A DNA stretch of 64,000 nt, taken from the NCBI RefSeq assembly GCF_900109495.1, contig NZ_FOAA01000008.1:62001-126000 (forward strand), written 5' to 3'. Source of the stretch: Ectothiorhodospira marina (GTDB taxonomy: Bacteria; Pseudomonadota; Gammaproteobacteria; Ectothiorhodospirales; Ectothiorhodospiraceae). Positions 8,593-18,260 of this stretch are shown here, piece after piece (the stretch's first letter is position 1; every line of letters begins with the position of its first letter). The notes beneath the pieces are model-generated. The model made no database searches. It had not been told where the DNA came from and saw only the letters and a program-made list of their open reading frames with translations. A program made the position numbers and the translations under genes.

Positions 8593-11500
8593 ATCCCGCC
8601 CGTTTCACCGTCCCCCGACCCATCTTCACCTCCATGGTGACGGCCATTGTCGTCACGCTGGGCCTGATGTCCCTGTTCCGCCTGCCCATCGATCTCCTGC
8701 CGGACATCACCTTCCCCACCATTTCGGTGATGACCAGCTATAACAACGCCGGTCCCGAGGAGATGGAGCAGCTCATCACCCGCCCCGTGGAAGAGGCCGT
8801 TTCGGCCGTGCCCGGCGTGGAGGAGGTGACCTCCACCTCATCCGAGGGCTCCAGCACGGTGCGCATTGCCTTCGGCTGGGGCACCAATCTGGATGAGGCC
8901 ACCAACGAGGTGCGCGACCGCCTGGACCGCATCGTCAACAGCCTGCCGGAAGATGCTGACCGGCCCCGTGTACGGCGCTTCGACAGCTCGGATGTGCCCA
9001 TCATGCTCATCGGTGTGGCAGCCGAACTGGATCCCATCGAGCTGCGCCAGCTCATCGATGATCGCATCCGCCCCCGGCTGGAGCGCGTGCCCGGCGTCGC
9101 GGCCGTGGATGTCTGGGGCGGCCTGGAACGCGAGATCCGCGTGGAGGTGGATCCGGATCGCCTGCAATCCCTGAGCCTGGGTCTGGAGGACATCCGCCAG
9201 GCCCTGCGCGATGCCAACATCACCGTGCCTGCCGGGGAGATTGTTCGGGGCCGCATGGACCTGCGCCTGCAGACACCGGGGGAGTTCGAGAACCTGGATC
9301 AGATCCTGGGCACCGTGGTGGCCACCCGCGATGATGCCCCCATTTACCTCCACCAGGTGGCCCAGGTGCGAGATACCCACCAGCGCATCACCCGCCTGAT
9401 CCGTATTAACGACGTACCGGGGGTCCGTCTGGCCATCCAGAAACAGGCCGATGCCAACTCGGTTCAGGTGGCCGAGGTGGTGCGGGATGAGATCGACCGG
9501 CTCAATCGTGAGTTTCCACAGATCCATGTGGCCGCAGCCATCGACAGCTCCCGCTTCATCGAGCGCTCCATCGCTAACGTGGGTCGCTCCATCCTCTACG
9601 GCGGCAGCCTGGCGGTACTGGTGCTGCTGTTCTTCCTGCGGCATTTGCGCTTCACTCTGGTGGCGGCCACGGCCATCCCGGTCTCGGTGATTGCCACCTT
9701 CGGCCTGATCCACTTCGGTGGCTTCACGCTCAACCTGATGACCTTGGGTGGACTGGCCCTGGGGGTGGGCCTGATGGTGGACAATGCCATTGTGGTGATT
9801 GAGAACATTGCCCGACGCCGCACCGAGGACGGGCTGCCGGCCGCCGCGGCAGCCACTGAAGGCACCTCGGACGTGGCCGCGGCCGTCACTGCCAGCACCC
9901 TCACGACGCTGGCCATCTTCCTGCCCATGTTCTTCGCACAGGAAATGGCCGGCGTGCTGTTCAAGCAGCTGGCTTATGTGGTGGCCTTTGCCCTGTTCTG
10001 CTCTTTGCTGGTTGCCCTCACCCTGGTGCCCATGCTCATGGGCCGCAAGGGCACTGTCAGCGAACGCCCAGGCAATGGGCTCACGCAGCGGGCCAGTCGC
10101 GGTGCCGGCAGTATTGTGCAGGGAATCGAAAGCACCTACCTGCGCCTGCTTGATGCGGCCCTGGGTCATCGCTGGACGGTGATCATCCTGGCCATGGGCC
10201 TGTTCATCCTGGCCCTGGCCCTGGTGCCACGTCTGGGTACTGAATTCATGCCGGCCACTGATGAGGGCGAGTTGCGGGTGAACATCGAGATGGAGCCGGG
10301 CACACGCCTGGATATCCTGGATCAGGTGGTGCGCCGCATCGAGGAGACCCTGGTGGCACAGGTGCCCGAAGTGAACAATCTGGTGACCAGCGTGGGCGGT
10401 TCCAGCTTCCGTTCCACCTCGCCGTCCACGGCCAGCCTGCGCATCTCCCTGGTGTCCCAGTCCGAACGCAACCGGAGCACGGACGAGATCGCCATGGAAT
10501 TGCGCCGCCACCTGGATGACATCCCCGGCGCCACCATCCGCGTGCGCCCCAGCCGCGGCATGATGATGCGGGGCATGGGCCGGGGTGGGGACGAGGATAT
10601 CCTGAGCCTGGAAGTCAGAGGTTTTGAACTGGAGACCATCGACCAGGTAGCGGATGAACTGGAGCGCCGTCTGGAAGGCATCGAGGGCATCACGGATGTG
10701 CGCCTGGCACGCGAGGATGGCCGCGAGCAGCAACTGGTTCGCATCAACCGCGCCCGCGCTGCTGACCTGGGGGTGAGTGTCTCCCAGGTCGCCCGCACCC
10801 TGGAGACCGCCCTGAGTGGCGGCAGTGCTGGACAATACCGGGATCGAGGCACGGAGACCCGTATCTGGGTGCAAATGCAGGATGCGCACCAGATGTCCAT
10901 CGACGAAGTGCTGAACATCACCGTACCCAGCCGTACCGGCGACCCGGTGAGCCTGCGCCACTTGGTGGAACTGGAGTCGGGGATTGCTCCACTACAGATC
11001 GAACGCAAGGAACAACAACGCGTCAACACGGTGAACGCCAACATTGCCGGCCGGGATCTGGGTTCCATTGTCGCCGATGTGCGCACCGAACTGGAGAATC
11101 TGCCCCTGCCTCGCAATGTGGACATCACCTTCGGCGGAGACGTGGAAGAACAGCAGCGGGCCTTCAAGGAACTGGGGCTGGCACTACTCATGGCCGTGGC
11201 GCTGGTGTACATGGTCATGGCCAGTCTGTATGAATCCCTGCGCGACCCGCTTATCGTGATGTTCTCGGTTCCCCTGGCGCTGATCGGCGTGGTTGCCATG
11301 CTGCTGATCACGGGCACGACCCTGAACGCCCAGTCGCTGATCGGCATCATCATGTTGACGGGCATCTCGGTGAACAACGCCATCCTGCTGGTGGACCAGA
11401 GTGCTCGCCTGCATCGCAGCGAGGGCATGATCCCTCGATCTGCCGTGCGGGAGGCCGCCCGTCGCCGCCTGCGGCCTATCCTGATGACCTCCCTGACCAC

Positions 11501-11693
11501 CATCCTGGCCCTGATCCCCCTGGCCATCGGCATCGGTGAGGGTGGCGAGACCCAGGCACCCATGGCTCGAGCGGTCATCGGTGGACTGTTCAGCTCCACG
11601 CTGATCACGCTGCTATTGATGCCGGTACTGTATACGCTGTTTCATCGAGAAGAAGCGGGCTCACCCGCGCCCAACCCGATCAGGTCGACATGA
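8589..11693 (+). CDS. RND multidrug efflux pump (HAE1/AcrB-like)
   Basis: 1034 residues, normal for the family. Opening MNPARFTVPRPIFTSMVTAI is followed by the typical 12-TM arrangement with two large periplasmic loops. TM4 carries GLMVDNAIVVIENI with the proton-relay aspartate. A second half with ALVYMVMASLYESLRDPLIV and SLIGIIMLTGISVNNAILLV completes the pump. It exports hydrophobic drugs or other amphiphiles by proton antiport through the adaptor and TolC-like partners. Translation is coupled at both ends (ATGA at 8589 and 11690). Confidence 0.95.
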   Translation: MNPARFTVPRPIFTSMVTAIVVTLGLMSLFRLPIDLLPDITFPTISVMTSYNNAGPEEMEQLITRPVEEAVSAVPGVEEVTSTSSEGSSTVRIAFGWGTNLDEATNEVRDRLDRIVNSLPEDADRPRVRRFDSSDVPIMLIGVAAELDPIELRQLIDDRIRPRLERVPGVAAVDVWGGLEREIRVEVDPDRLQSLSLGLEDIRQALRDANITVPAGEIVRGRMDLRLQTPGEFENLDQILGTVVATRDDAPIYLHQVAQVRDTHQRITRLIRINDVPGVRLAIQKQADANSVQVAEVVRDEIDRLNREFPQIHVAAAIDSSRFIERSIANVGRSILYGGSLAVLVLLFFLRHLRFTLVAATAIPVSVIATFGLIHFGGFTLNLMTLGGLALGVGLMVDNAIVVIENIARRRTEDGLPAAAAATEGTSDVAAAVTASTLTTLAIFLPMFFAQEMAGVLFKQLAYVVAFALFCSLLVALTLVPMLMGRKGTVSERPGNGLTQRASRGAGSIVQGIESTYLRLLDAALGHRWTVIILAMGLFILALALVPRLGTEFMPATDEGELRVNIEMEPGTRLDILDQVVRRIEETLVAQVPEVNNLVTSVGGSSFRSTSPSTASLRISLVSQSERNRSTDEIAMELRRHLDDIPGATIRVRPSRGMMMRGMGRGGDEDILSLEVRGFELETIDQVADELERRLEGIEGITDVRLAREDGREQQLVRINRARAADLGVSVSQVARTLETALSGGSAGQYRDRGTETRIWVQMQDAHQMSIDEVLNITVPSRTGDPVSLRHLVELESGIAPLQIERKEQQRVNTVNANIAGRDLGSIVADVRTELENLPLPRNVDITFGGDVEEQQRAFKELGLALLMAVALVYMVMASLYESLRDPLIVMFSVPLALIGVVAMLLITGTTLNAQSLIGIIMLTGISVNNAILLVDQSARLHRSEGMIPRSAVREAARRRLRPILMTSLTTILALIPLAIGIGEGGETQAPMARAVIGGLFSSTLITLLLMPVLYTLFHREEAGSPAPNPIRST

Positions 11694-13285
11694 TGTTCCC
11701 ATGCTCACCCCCACGCCGCGGCCTCAGTGCCCTGGCCATCGCTGGTCTGATGCTATTGCCCACCGCCCAGGTTCCGGCGGATGACCTCCCCACCCCGTCC
11801 TGGCTGGAGGAACGTCTGGATGCCTGGGGCCCGGCACCGGAGGCATTACCCGAAGGCGCCCCCGAACTGAGCGCCCCGCAGGCGTGGGCCCCCACCTCCG
11901 GGCAGGCCGCACCCGACGCGCTGGCGCTATCGGTGGAGAATGCCGTTTTCATGGCCCTGCAAAACAATCGCTCCCTCACCATGGAGCAACTGCAACCGTT
12001 GATCACCGGCACCTTCGAGGCCGTGGAGCGGGCGGTGTTTGATCCGGTGCTGTTCGGCGAGGCCAGCCTCTCCGAGGATGAAAGGGATCGCATCGAGGCC
12101 GGCGTGCGCCAAAGCCTGCCCACCGGCACCGACATCGAGCTGTCCCTGCGCAGTGTGCGCAGCGAATCGACGCGCACCGATGAACAATTCACCTCCCGTG
12201 CCGGCCTCACCCTCACCCAGGCCCTGCTGCGTGGCGCCCGCATCGACTCCAACCTGGCCAGCCTGCGTCAGGCCCGGGTGGATACCCGAAGCTCACTCTA
12301 TGAATTTCGGGGCTTCACTGAATCCCTGGTGGCCGATGTGGAAAAAGCCTACTGGGACTATGTGCTGGCAAGTCGCCAGACACAGATCTTCGAGGAATCC
12401 CTGGCGGTGGCCCGTCAGCAGCTTGAAGAGACCCGTCAGCGCATCCGTGTCGGCGACCGGCCCGAGAGTGAGGAAATCTCTGCCCGCGCTGAGGAAGCCC
12501 TGCGTCGTCAGGGCTTGATCGACGCCCGTTCACAACGGGCCCAGGCCCGCATCCAGTTGCTGCAACTCATCAATCCGCCGGCCGCCCACTGGGGCACCCA
12601 GGTCACCCCCCTGGACAAGCCGGACCCACAGGTACCTACCCTGGAACCGGTGTCCGCCCATATGGAACTGGCCCGGGAACTGCGTCCGGCGCTGAATGAG
12701 GCCCGGTTGCGGGTACAACGGGGAGAGCTGGAGGTGATTCGTACCCGTCAGGGCCTGCTGCCGCGGCTGGACTTGTTCGTCACGCTGGGGCAAAGCGGCT
12801 ATGCCTCCGCCTTCGGCGACGCCTGGCGGGAGGTGGATGGCCCCGGCTATGACTACAGTGTGGATCTGCAACTGGAATATCCCATCGGCAACCGCGCCGC
12901 CCGCGCCGACGTTCAGCGCGCCGGTCTAAGCCGTCAGCAGGCGCTGGAGGCCCTGGGCAACCTGCAGCAACTCACCGCCCTGGACGTACAGAACGCCTGG
13001 TTTGACGCCAATCGCACCCGTGAACAGATCCAGGCCACGCAACTTACCCGGGAACTTCAGGAGGAGGTTCTCCGGGGAGAGCAGGCCCGTTTCCGCGTGG
13101 GCACCGGCACCGCCCTGGCCCTGTCCCAGGCCCAGCGGGATCTGCTGGAGAGCCAGCTGGAGGAAGCCGAGGCCATCATCCGTCACCGTCAGGCCCTCAC
13201 CGAACTCTATCGCCAGAGTGGTACGCTGCTGCTGCGCCGTGGGATCGAGGCCCCGGGGGACGAGGCGGTGGAGTTAAGCTTCTGA
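11690..13285 (+). CDS. TolC-family outer membrane efflux protein
   Basis: 531 residues. A signal peptide covers about residues 1-30 (basic PPRR, then a hydrophobic core ending TAQVPA). The body has repeated long amphipathic helices typical of outer membrane efflux proteins (LALSVENAVFMALQNNRSLTME at the start of the first repeat; ALEALGNLQQLTALDVQNAW in the second). An extended acidic linker of about 50 residues precedes the first repeat. It forms the exit duct of the RND system. The start overlaps the pump stop as ATGA. Confidence 0.92.
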   Translation: MMFPCSPPRRGLSALAIAGLMLLPTAQVPADDLPTPSWLEERLDAWGPAPEALPEGAPELSAPQAWAPTSGQAAPDALALSVENAVFMALQNNRSLTMEQLQPLITGTFEAVERAVFDPVLFGEASLSEDERDRIEAGVRQSLPTGTDIELSLRSVRSESTRTDEQFTSRAGLTLTQALLRGARIDSNLASLRQARVDTRSSLYEFRGFTESLVADVEKAYWDYVLASRQTQIFEESLAVARQQLEETRQRIRVGDRPESEEISARAEEALRRQGLIDARSQRAQARIQLLQLINPPAAHWGTQVTPLDKPDPQVPTLEPVSAHMELARELRPALNEARLRVQRGELEVIRTRQGLLPRLDLFVTLGQSGYASAFGDAWREVDGPGYDYSVDLQLEYPIGNRAARADVQRAGLSRQQALEALGNLQQLTALDVQNAWFDANRTREQIQATQLTRELQEEVLRGEQARFRVGTGTALALSQAQRDLLESQLEEAEAIIRHRQALTELYRQSGTLLLRRGIEAPGDEAVELSF

Positions 13286-13324
13286 GACCTTTGACTTGCG
13301 GTATGCCATCCACACCTTTGCGCC

Positions 13325-14218
13325 ATGACGACACTGCAGATCCTCATTCCCACCTTTGCCCTGATCGTTGCGGGGTTTCTGCTCAGGCGGCACGCCGGTT
13401 TCAACCCCGGTTTCTGGTCCGACCTGGAATGGCTGATCTACTACATCCTCTTCCCGGCGCTGCTGTTTGGCTCCCTGGCCCGGCACCCGCTGGAGATCCA
13501 GAGCGCTGCCGGCATGATCTACACCGGGTTCATTTTCATGCTGGCCGGCATGGCACTGGGCTATCTGGGACAGCGCTGGATGCGCCTTGGCCAGCGGGAA
13601 TTTGCCTCGGCATTCCAGTGCGCCTTTCGCTTCAATTCCTATATCGGCTTTGCCATTCTCGGCGGCCTTTACGGCGCTGAGGGGGTGGCGGTATTCGCCA
13701 TCCTGACCGGCTTCATGGTGCCCCTGGCCAATGTGGGCGCCGTGTGGGCCCTGGCGCGGCACGGCAATCACGGCCTGCTGCGGGAACTGGCCCGCAATCC
13801 TCTGGTGCTTTCCACGTTTGCAGGGCTGGCCTGGTCCCTCAGCGGCTGGCCCCTTCCCACGATGATCGACACCACCCTGGGCTTTCTGGGCGAGGCCGCC
13901 CTGCCCCTGGGGCTCATTGCCGTGGGGGCTGGCCTACAACTGGCCGGCGTGGGCCGCCATGCCCCGGCCATCGCGTACCTGACCCTGGTCAAGCTGATCG
14001 CCGTGCCTGCCATCTCCGTGGGCGCCGCCATGTTATTCGGCATCAGCGGTGTCTATCTGGCCGCTGCCCTGGTGCTGGCCGCCCTGCCCACCGCCTCCTC
14101 GGCCTATATCCTGGCCGTGCGCATGGGCGGCGATGGTCAGATCGTGGCCGCCCTGATCGCCACCCACACCCTGGCAGCGGCCATCACCCTGCCCTTGTGG
14201 CTCTTCTTGATTCAATAA
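13325..14218 (+). CDS. AEC-family transporter (auxin efflux carrier / malonate-type permease)
   Basis: 297 residues with about ten hydrophobic segments. Features include LIPTFALIVAGFLLRRHAGF at the N-terminus and the FRFNSYIGFAILGGLYG segment, where the N and Y pair is common in AEC carriers. The family moves organic acids or other anionic solutes; the substrate is not predictable. The gene follows the TolC gene by 39 bases on the same strand and could be read through from the efflux operon. A hairpin repeat follows the stop. Confidence 0.88.
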   Translation: MTTLQILIPTFALIVAGFLLRRHAGFNPGFWSDLEWLIYYILFPALLFGSLARHPLEIQSAAGMIYTGFIFMLAGMALGYLGQRWMRLGQREFASAFQCAFRFNSYIGFAILGGLYGAEGVAVFAILTGFMVPLANVGAVWALARHGNHGLLRELARNPLVLSTFAGLAWSLSGWPLPTMIDTTLGFLGEAALPLGLIAVGAGLQLAGVGRHAPAIAYLTLVKLIAVPAISVGAAMLFGISGVYLAAALVLAALPTASSAYILAVRMGGDGQIVAALIATHTLAAAITLPLWLFLIQ

Positions 14219-14236
14219 AAGACGCCCTCACCCCAA

Positions 14237-14262
14237 CCCCTCTCCCGCCAGCGGGAGAGGGG
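14237..14262. repeat. CCCCTCTCCCGC hairpin repeat
   Basis: 12-bp perfect arms CCCCTCTCCCGC / GCGGGAGAGGGG around a 2-base centre. It follows the AEC gene, is preceded by CCCTCACCCCAA, and is followed by an A-run. It belongs to the same dispersed family as 3844 and 17379. Confidence 0.8.
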
Positions 14263-14333
14263 CTCAAAAAAAGGCACCCGTATCCTCCTGTCCAAGAGGG
14301 ACTCAACAGCAGATACTCTCTCTCCAATCAAAC

Positions 14334-14347
14334 TTGAGGTTACTCAA
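14334..14347 (+). promoter_or_regulatory. CRP/FNR-like inverted repeat upstream of the Moco operon
   Basis: TTGAG-GTTA-CTCAA is a perfect 5-bp inverted repeat with the half-site spacing of FNR/DNR boxes (TTGAT-N4-ATCAA), differing symmetrically at the fifth and tenth positions. Its centre is about 45 bases upstream of the start implied by the -10-like TATAAC at 14374-14379. That is close to a class II activator position. Confidence 0.35.
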
Positions 14348-14382
14348 ATCAAGTCGGTCGGGTTACACTCCGATATAACCTT

Positions 14383-15045
14383 ATGACTCCAATCGCCCCC
14401 ACAGCCCCCGACCCAACCTCCGTTACCGGCGTCGTCCTGGCCGGTGGCCGGGGTGTGCGCATGGGGGGGCGGGACAAGGGGCTCGTCGATCTCGCCGGAC
14501 AACCCATGGTGCGCTGGGTCATGGAGAGGCTCTCGCGTCAGGTGGACACGCTCATCATCAGCGCCAATCGCCATGCAGATGCCTACGCAAGCTTCGGTGC
14601 CCCCGTCGTGTCCGACACACAACCCGACTTTGCCGGCCCCCTGGCGGGAATCGCCGCGGCGCTGAGCGCCAGTACCACGCCCTGGGTACTCACCGTCCCC
14701 TGCGATTGCCCGCAACTCCCGGGCGACCTGCTGCAGCGACTCGCCCAGGCCCGCCAGACTCAGGGAGGACGGCTGGCCATCGCCCAGGTCGAACAGCGCC
14801 CGCAGCCCGTCTTTGCCCTGGTGCACCAGTCGCTACTGCCGGACCTTGAGGCCTTTCTCAATGCGGGTGAACGCAAGGCGTGGATCTGGTGCCAGCGCCA
14901 CAGGCCCTCGCTGGCAGACTTTTCTGACTGCCCGGAGGCCTTCGCCAACATCAACACCCCCCGGGAGCATCGTTTCCTGGCTGCCACGCTCCAAGCCAGC
15001 CCCTCGCCCGAAATGCCCAGCCCACTGGAGGACCGCGCCTCATGA
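14383..15045 (+). CDS. mobA: Molybdenum cofactor guanylyltransferase MobA
   Basis: 220 residues. The nucleotidyltransferase signature [16 protein letters not shown] lies at about residues 19-34, followed by [13 protein letters not shown] and a second nucleotide-contact block [17 protein letters not shown]. It attaches GMP to Mo-molybdopterin to make the MGD cofactor used by DMSO-reductase-type enzymes. The stop overlaps moaA as ATGA (15042). There is no clear Shine-Dalgarno sequence, and the -10-like TATAAC lies only four bases before the ATG, so the message may be leaderless. Confidence 0.93.
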   Translation: MTPIAPTAPDPTSVTGVVLAGGRGVRMGGRDKGLVDLAGQPMVRWVMERLSRQVDTLIISANRHADAYASFGAPVVSDTQPDFAGPLAGIAAALSASTTPWVLTVPCDCPQLPGDLLQRLAQARQTQGGRLAIAQVEQRPQPVFALVHQSLLPDLEAFLNAGERKAWIWCQRHRPSLADFSDCPEAFANINTPREHRFLAATLQASPSPEMPSPLEDRAS

Positions 15046-16046
15046 GTCCGACACCCTCGCCGCCCCTCGTTGATCGGTTCGGACGCCGCGTGAGCTATCT
15101 GCGGATCTCCATCACGGATCGCTGCGATTTTCGCTGCGTCTACTGCATGAGCGAAGACATGCAGTTCCTGCCCCGCAGCCAGGTGCTCACCCTGGAGGAG
15201 ATCCAGCAGATCGCCCGGGCCTTCGTGGCGCTGGGGGTGGACAAGATCCGCATCACCGGTGGCGAACCCCTGGTACGGCGGGGTGTCACCGGGCTGTTCC
15301 GGGGGCTGGGCACCCTCCCCGGCCTTGAAGAACTCACCCTCACCACCAACGGCTCGCAGCTCGCCCGACACGCCCCGGCCCTGCGGGCCGCGGGGGTTCG
15401 ACGCATCAACATCAGCCTGGACAGCCTGCGACCGGAACGGTTTCGGCACATCACCCGGCAGGGGGAATTGCAAAGGGTGCTGGATGGTATCGATGCAGCC
15501 CTGGCTGCCGGTATGGAGCGGGTGAAGATCAACAGCGTCATCCTCAAGGGCCGTAACGCGGATGAGATCATTGATCTGGTGGAGTTCTGCCGCGCCCGGG
15601 ACATGGACATCAGCTTTATCGAGGAGATGCCCTTGGGAGTGAACGCAGATCACGACCGGGCCGAGGTATTCTATTCCAGCGATCAGGTCAGGGCCGATAT
15701 CCAGGCCCGCTACCGCCTGATCCCCACCACCGAATCTACCGGTGGCCCATCCCGCTATTTTCGCCTGGACGACGGCCCTACACGGATCGGGTTCATCTCT
15801 CCCCATAGTCACAATTTCTGCGTGGACTGCAACCGGGTGCGTCTGACCGCCGAGGGCCGCCTGTTACTTTGCCTGGGCCAGGAGCACTCGGTGGACCTGC
15901 GCCAGGTGGTTCGGGAATACCCAGGGGATTCACGGGCACTTACCCGGGCCATTGTGGAGGCCATGCAGATCAAGCCACAAGGGCATACCTTCGACCTCAG
16001 CGCAAAGCCGGTGATCCTGCGGCACATGAGCGTGACCGGTGGATGA
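15042..16046 (+). CDS. moaA: GTP 3',8-cyclase MoaA (radical SAM)
   Basis: 334 residues, normal length. The radical SAM cluster C-x3-C-x2-C is at Cys28, Cys32 and Cys35 ([10 protein letters not shown]). The second, C-terminal 4Fe-4S cluster motif is visible in [15 protein letters not shown] plus LLLCLG. The protein ends in GG, as MoaA proteins do; the terminal glycines are needed for activity. It carries out the first step of molybdopterin synthesis, rearranging GTP for MoaC. No moaC, moaD or moaE is adjacent. Confidence 0.97.
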   Translation: MSPTPSPPLVDRFGRRVSYLRISITDRCDFRCVYCMSEDMQFLPRSQVLTLEEIQQIARAFVALGVDKIRITGGEPLVRRGVTGLFRGLGTLPGLEELTLTTNGSQLARHAPALRAAGVRRINISLDSLRPERFRHITRQGELQRVLDGIDAALAAGMERVKINSVILKGRNADEIIDLVEFCRARDMDISFIEEMPLGVNADHDRAEVFYSSDQVRADIQARYRLIPTTESTGGPSRYFRLDDGPTRIGFISPHSHNFCVDCNRVRLTAEGRLLLCLGQEHSVDLRQVVREYPGDSRALTRAIVEAMQIKPQGHTFDLSAKPVILRHMSVTGG

Positions 16047-16086
16047 TCGGTCACTGCCTTAAACCCACAACAACCGCGACCCAATC

Positions 16087-17361
16087 ATGACCCAGACCAA
16101 CGCGCCTGTTTCCACCCACTGCCACGATGATCACGATCCGGATTCCATGACGCTGGCGCAGGCCCGGCAACGGATGCTCGAGTCCGTCGCCCCGGTCACC
16201 GGTCACGAACGCCTCGCCATGCGGGAGGCGCTGCATCGAGTGCTCGCGGAACCGGTTCAAGCCCCGATTGCCGTACCCGGTCACGACAACGCTGCCATGG
16301 ATGGCTATGCCGTTCGCGGCCCCGATCTCCCCGGGGAGGGCTCAGTAAGGCTGGAAGTGGTGGGCACTGCCTGGGCCGGCAACCCCTTCAGCGGTCCAGT
16401 GGGGCCGGGGGAATGCGTACGCATCATGACCGGGGCCGTGGTGCCAAAGGACTGTGACACCGTGGTCATGCAGGAGAAGGTCCGCCGCGAAAGCGATCAA
16501 ATCATCCTCTCCGCTGGCCCCCGCACTGGCGAGAATGTGCGCCATGCCGGCGAAGATGTGCAGCAGGGGCAGACGGTGCTTGAGGCGGGGGCCGCCATCA
16601 CGCCTGCACGCCTGGGCCTGCTGGCCTCTTTGGGACCGGTGGAGGTCACGGTTCGCCGGCGCCCGAGGGTGACCTTTTTCTCTACGGGGGATGAACTCAC
16701 CCCCCTGGGCCAACCCCTGCCGCCCGGGGGTATTTATGACAGCAATCGCCATACCCTTTTCGGCATGCTCACTGAACTGGGCGTGGAGGTACTGGATATG
16801 GGGGTCATCCCTGACACCCGCGAGACCCTGCAGGCCGCCTTCGTCGACGCGGCAGCCTGTGCCGATATGGTGATCAGCACCGGTGGCGTCTCGGTGGGAG
16901 AAGCGGATTACATTCGCGACATTCTTGATCAGGTCGGGCGGGTTGATTTCTGGAAGGTGGCCATCAAGCCTGGGCGTCCGCTGGCCTTTGGTCGGGTGGG
17001 TGACGCCGTGTTCGTAGGCCTGCCGGGTAACCCGGTCTCGGCGGTGGTCACTTTCTATCAGCTGGTGCAGCCCACGCTGCAACGGATGATGGGGGTTCCT
17101 GAGCCGGCGCTGCCCCCCCTGTTTCCGGTCGTCTGCCAGGATACGCTGAAGAAACGCCCGGGGCGAATGGAGTTCCAACGTGGTGTGCTGGAGCAGGATG
17201 AGGAGGGTCGATTGCAGGTACGGGCAACGCTTTCTCAGAGTTCCGGCGTGCTGAGTTCCATGAGCGAGGCCAATTGCTTCATTGTGCTGGACATGGAGCA
17301 AGAGCGGGTGGAGCCGGGGGAAACGGTACAGGTGCAACCGTTCTGGGGTGTGATGCCCTGA
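16087..17361 (+). CDS. moeA: Molybdopterin molybdenumtransferase MoeA
   Basis: 424 residues. It shows the MoeA pattern: PGHDNAAMDGYAV near residue 60, GPGECVRIMTGAVVP, then the MPT-binding domain with STGDEL, GGVSVGEADYIRD and GLPGNPVSAVV. It inserts molybdate into adenylylated molybdopterin. It lies 40 bases after moaA and completes a mobA-moaA-moeA operon. A His/Asp-rich N-terminus (STHCHDDHDPDS) precedes the domain. A CCCCTCTCCCC hairpin follows the gene. Confidence 0.96.
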   Translation: MTQTNAPVSTHCHDDHDPDSMTLAQARQRMLESVAPVTGHERLAMREALHRVLAEPVQAPIAVPGHDNAAMDGYAVRGPDLPGEGSVRLEVVGTAWAGNPFSGPVGPGECVRIMTGAVVPKDCDTVVMQEKVRRESDQIILSAGPRTGENVRHAGEDVQQGQTVLEAGAAITPARLGLLASLGPVEVTVRRRPRVTFFSTGDELTPLGQPLPPGGIYDSNRHTLFGMLTELGVEVLDMGVIPDTRETLQAAFVDAAACADMVISTGGVSVGEADYIRDILDQVGRVDFWKVAIKPGRPLAFGRVGDAVFVGLPGNPVSAVVTFYQLVQPTLQRMMGVPEPALPPLFPVVCQDTLKKRPGRMEFQRGVLEQDEEGRLQVRATLSQSSGVLSSMSEANCFIVLDMEQERVEPGETVQVQPFWGVMP

Positions 17362-17378
17362 GGCAGGTGCCTTCGTTC

Positions 17379-17404
17379 CCCCTCTCCCCAGGGGGGGAGA
17401 GGGG
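17379..17404. repeat. CCCCTCTCCCC hairpin repeat
   Basis: 11-bp arms CCCCTCTCCCC / GGGGAGAGGGG between the convergent moeA and methylthioinosine phosphorylase genes. It is the same dispersed family as 3844. Confidence 0.75.
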
Positions 17405-17441
17405 CCCCAAATCACCCGGGCTGATCATAGGCACACCACGC

Positions 17442-18194
17442 CTACATGGTCGGAATCACCACCTCCAGCAGACGCCGCACGTTCACCATCCCCTCGCTGA
17501 CATTCTTCTCCACATCCTCCATCGAAATCTCCCCGACACCCTCACCACGACCGGCGGCCCAATTGGCCACCACGGCGCAGGTGGCATAGCCCAACCCCAG
17601 TTCACGGGCCAGGCCGGCCTCGGGCATGCCGGTCATGCCCACCAGATCACAGCCGTCCCGCTCCAGGCGGTCCACCTCGGCACGGGTTTCCAGGCGCGGG
17701 CCCTGAGTGGCAGCGTAAGTCCCCCCGTCATGGGCATCCAGGCCAATGGATTGGGCACCAGCGAGCAGGCATTGGCGCAACTCCGCGCAATAGGGCTCGG
17801 TGAAGTCCACGTGGGTCACATGGCTCAGGTCTTCCTCGAACAGGGTGTGCCCACGCGACCAGGTGTAGTCGATGATCTGGTCGGGGAAAACGATTCGGGG
17901 TGGATACATCTCGGGCGTGATGCCACCCACAGCAGCCACCGCCACCACACGGCTGATCCCGGCATTCTTCAGTGCCCAAAGGTTGGCCCGATAGTTGATG
18001 CGGTGCGGCGGGATGGTATGTCCATAACCGTGGCGCGCCAGGAACATCACCTCCCTGCCGGCCAGCACCCCGTGGGTGATGGGGCCGGAAGGCTCTCCAT
18101 AAGGGGTGTGCATCACCTCGCGTCGGGTGATCTCCAGGCCGTTGAGTGAGGTTAATCCGGTGCCACCGATAATGGCAATGGTACTGTCGGTCAT
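17442..18194 (-). CDS. S-methyl-5'-thioinosine phosphorylase (MTAP/PNP family)
   Basis: 250 residues from the ATG at 18194 (MTDSTIAIIGGTGL); the ATG at 18224 would add an unrelated leader. The nucleoside phosphorylase features are the GGTG phosphate loop, LARHGYGHTIPPHRINYRAN, TYAATQGPRLETRAE and LVGMTGMPEAGLARE. The GMTGMPEA purine pocket and neighbourhood (nagZ, hpt) match the bacterial methylthioinosine phosphorylase group described in Pseudomonas better than adenosine-type MTAP. It would salvage methylthioadenosine after deamination, yielding hypoxanthine for the next-door phosphoribosyltransferase. The specificity call is inference. Confidence 0.85.
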   Translation of the reverse strand: MTDSTIAIIGGTGLTSLNGLEITRREVMHTPYGEPSGPITHGVLAGREVMFLARHGYGHTIPPHRINYRANLWALKNAGISRVVAVAAVGGITPEMYPPRIVFPDQIIDYTWSRGHTLFEEDLSHVTHVDFTEPYCAELRQCLLAGAQSIGLDAHDGGTYAATQGPRLETRAEVDRLERDGCDLVGMTGMPEAGLARELGLGYATCAVVANWAAGRGEGVGEISMEDVEKNVSEGMVNVRRLLEVVIPTM

Positions 18195-18260
18195 GTCACG
18201 CTCTTCATGGTAAAGAAAGGCCACCCAGGGGTGGCAAGGATACAGCGGAGGCAGGCGCGC

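Noticed and set aside
8838-10961. Long minus-strand frame (707 codons) opposite the RND pump
   Set aside because: His/Gln-rich shadow translation typical of antisense frames in GC-rich genes; no family features.
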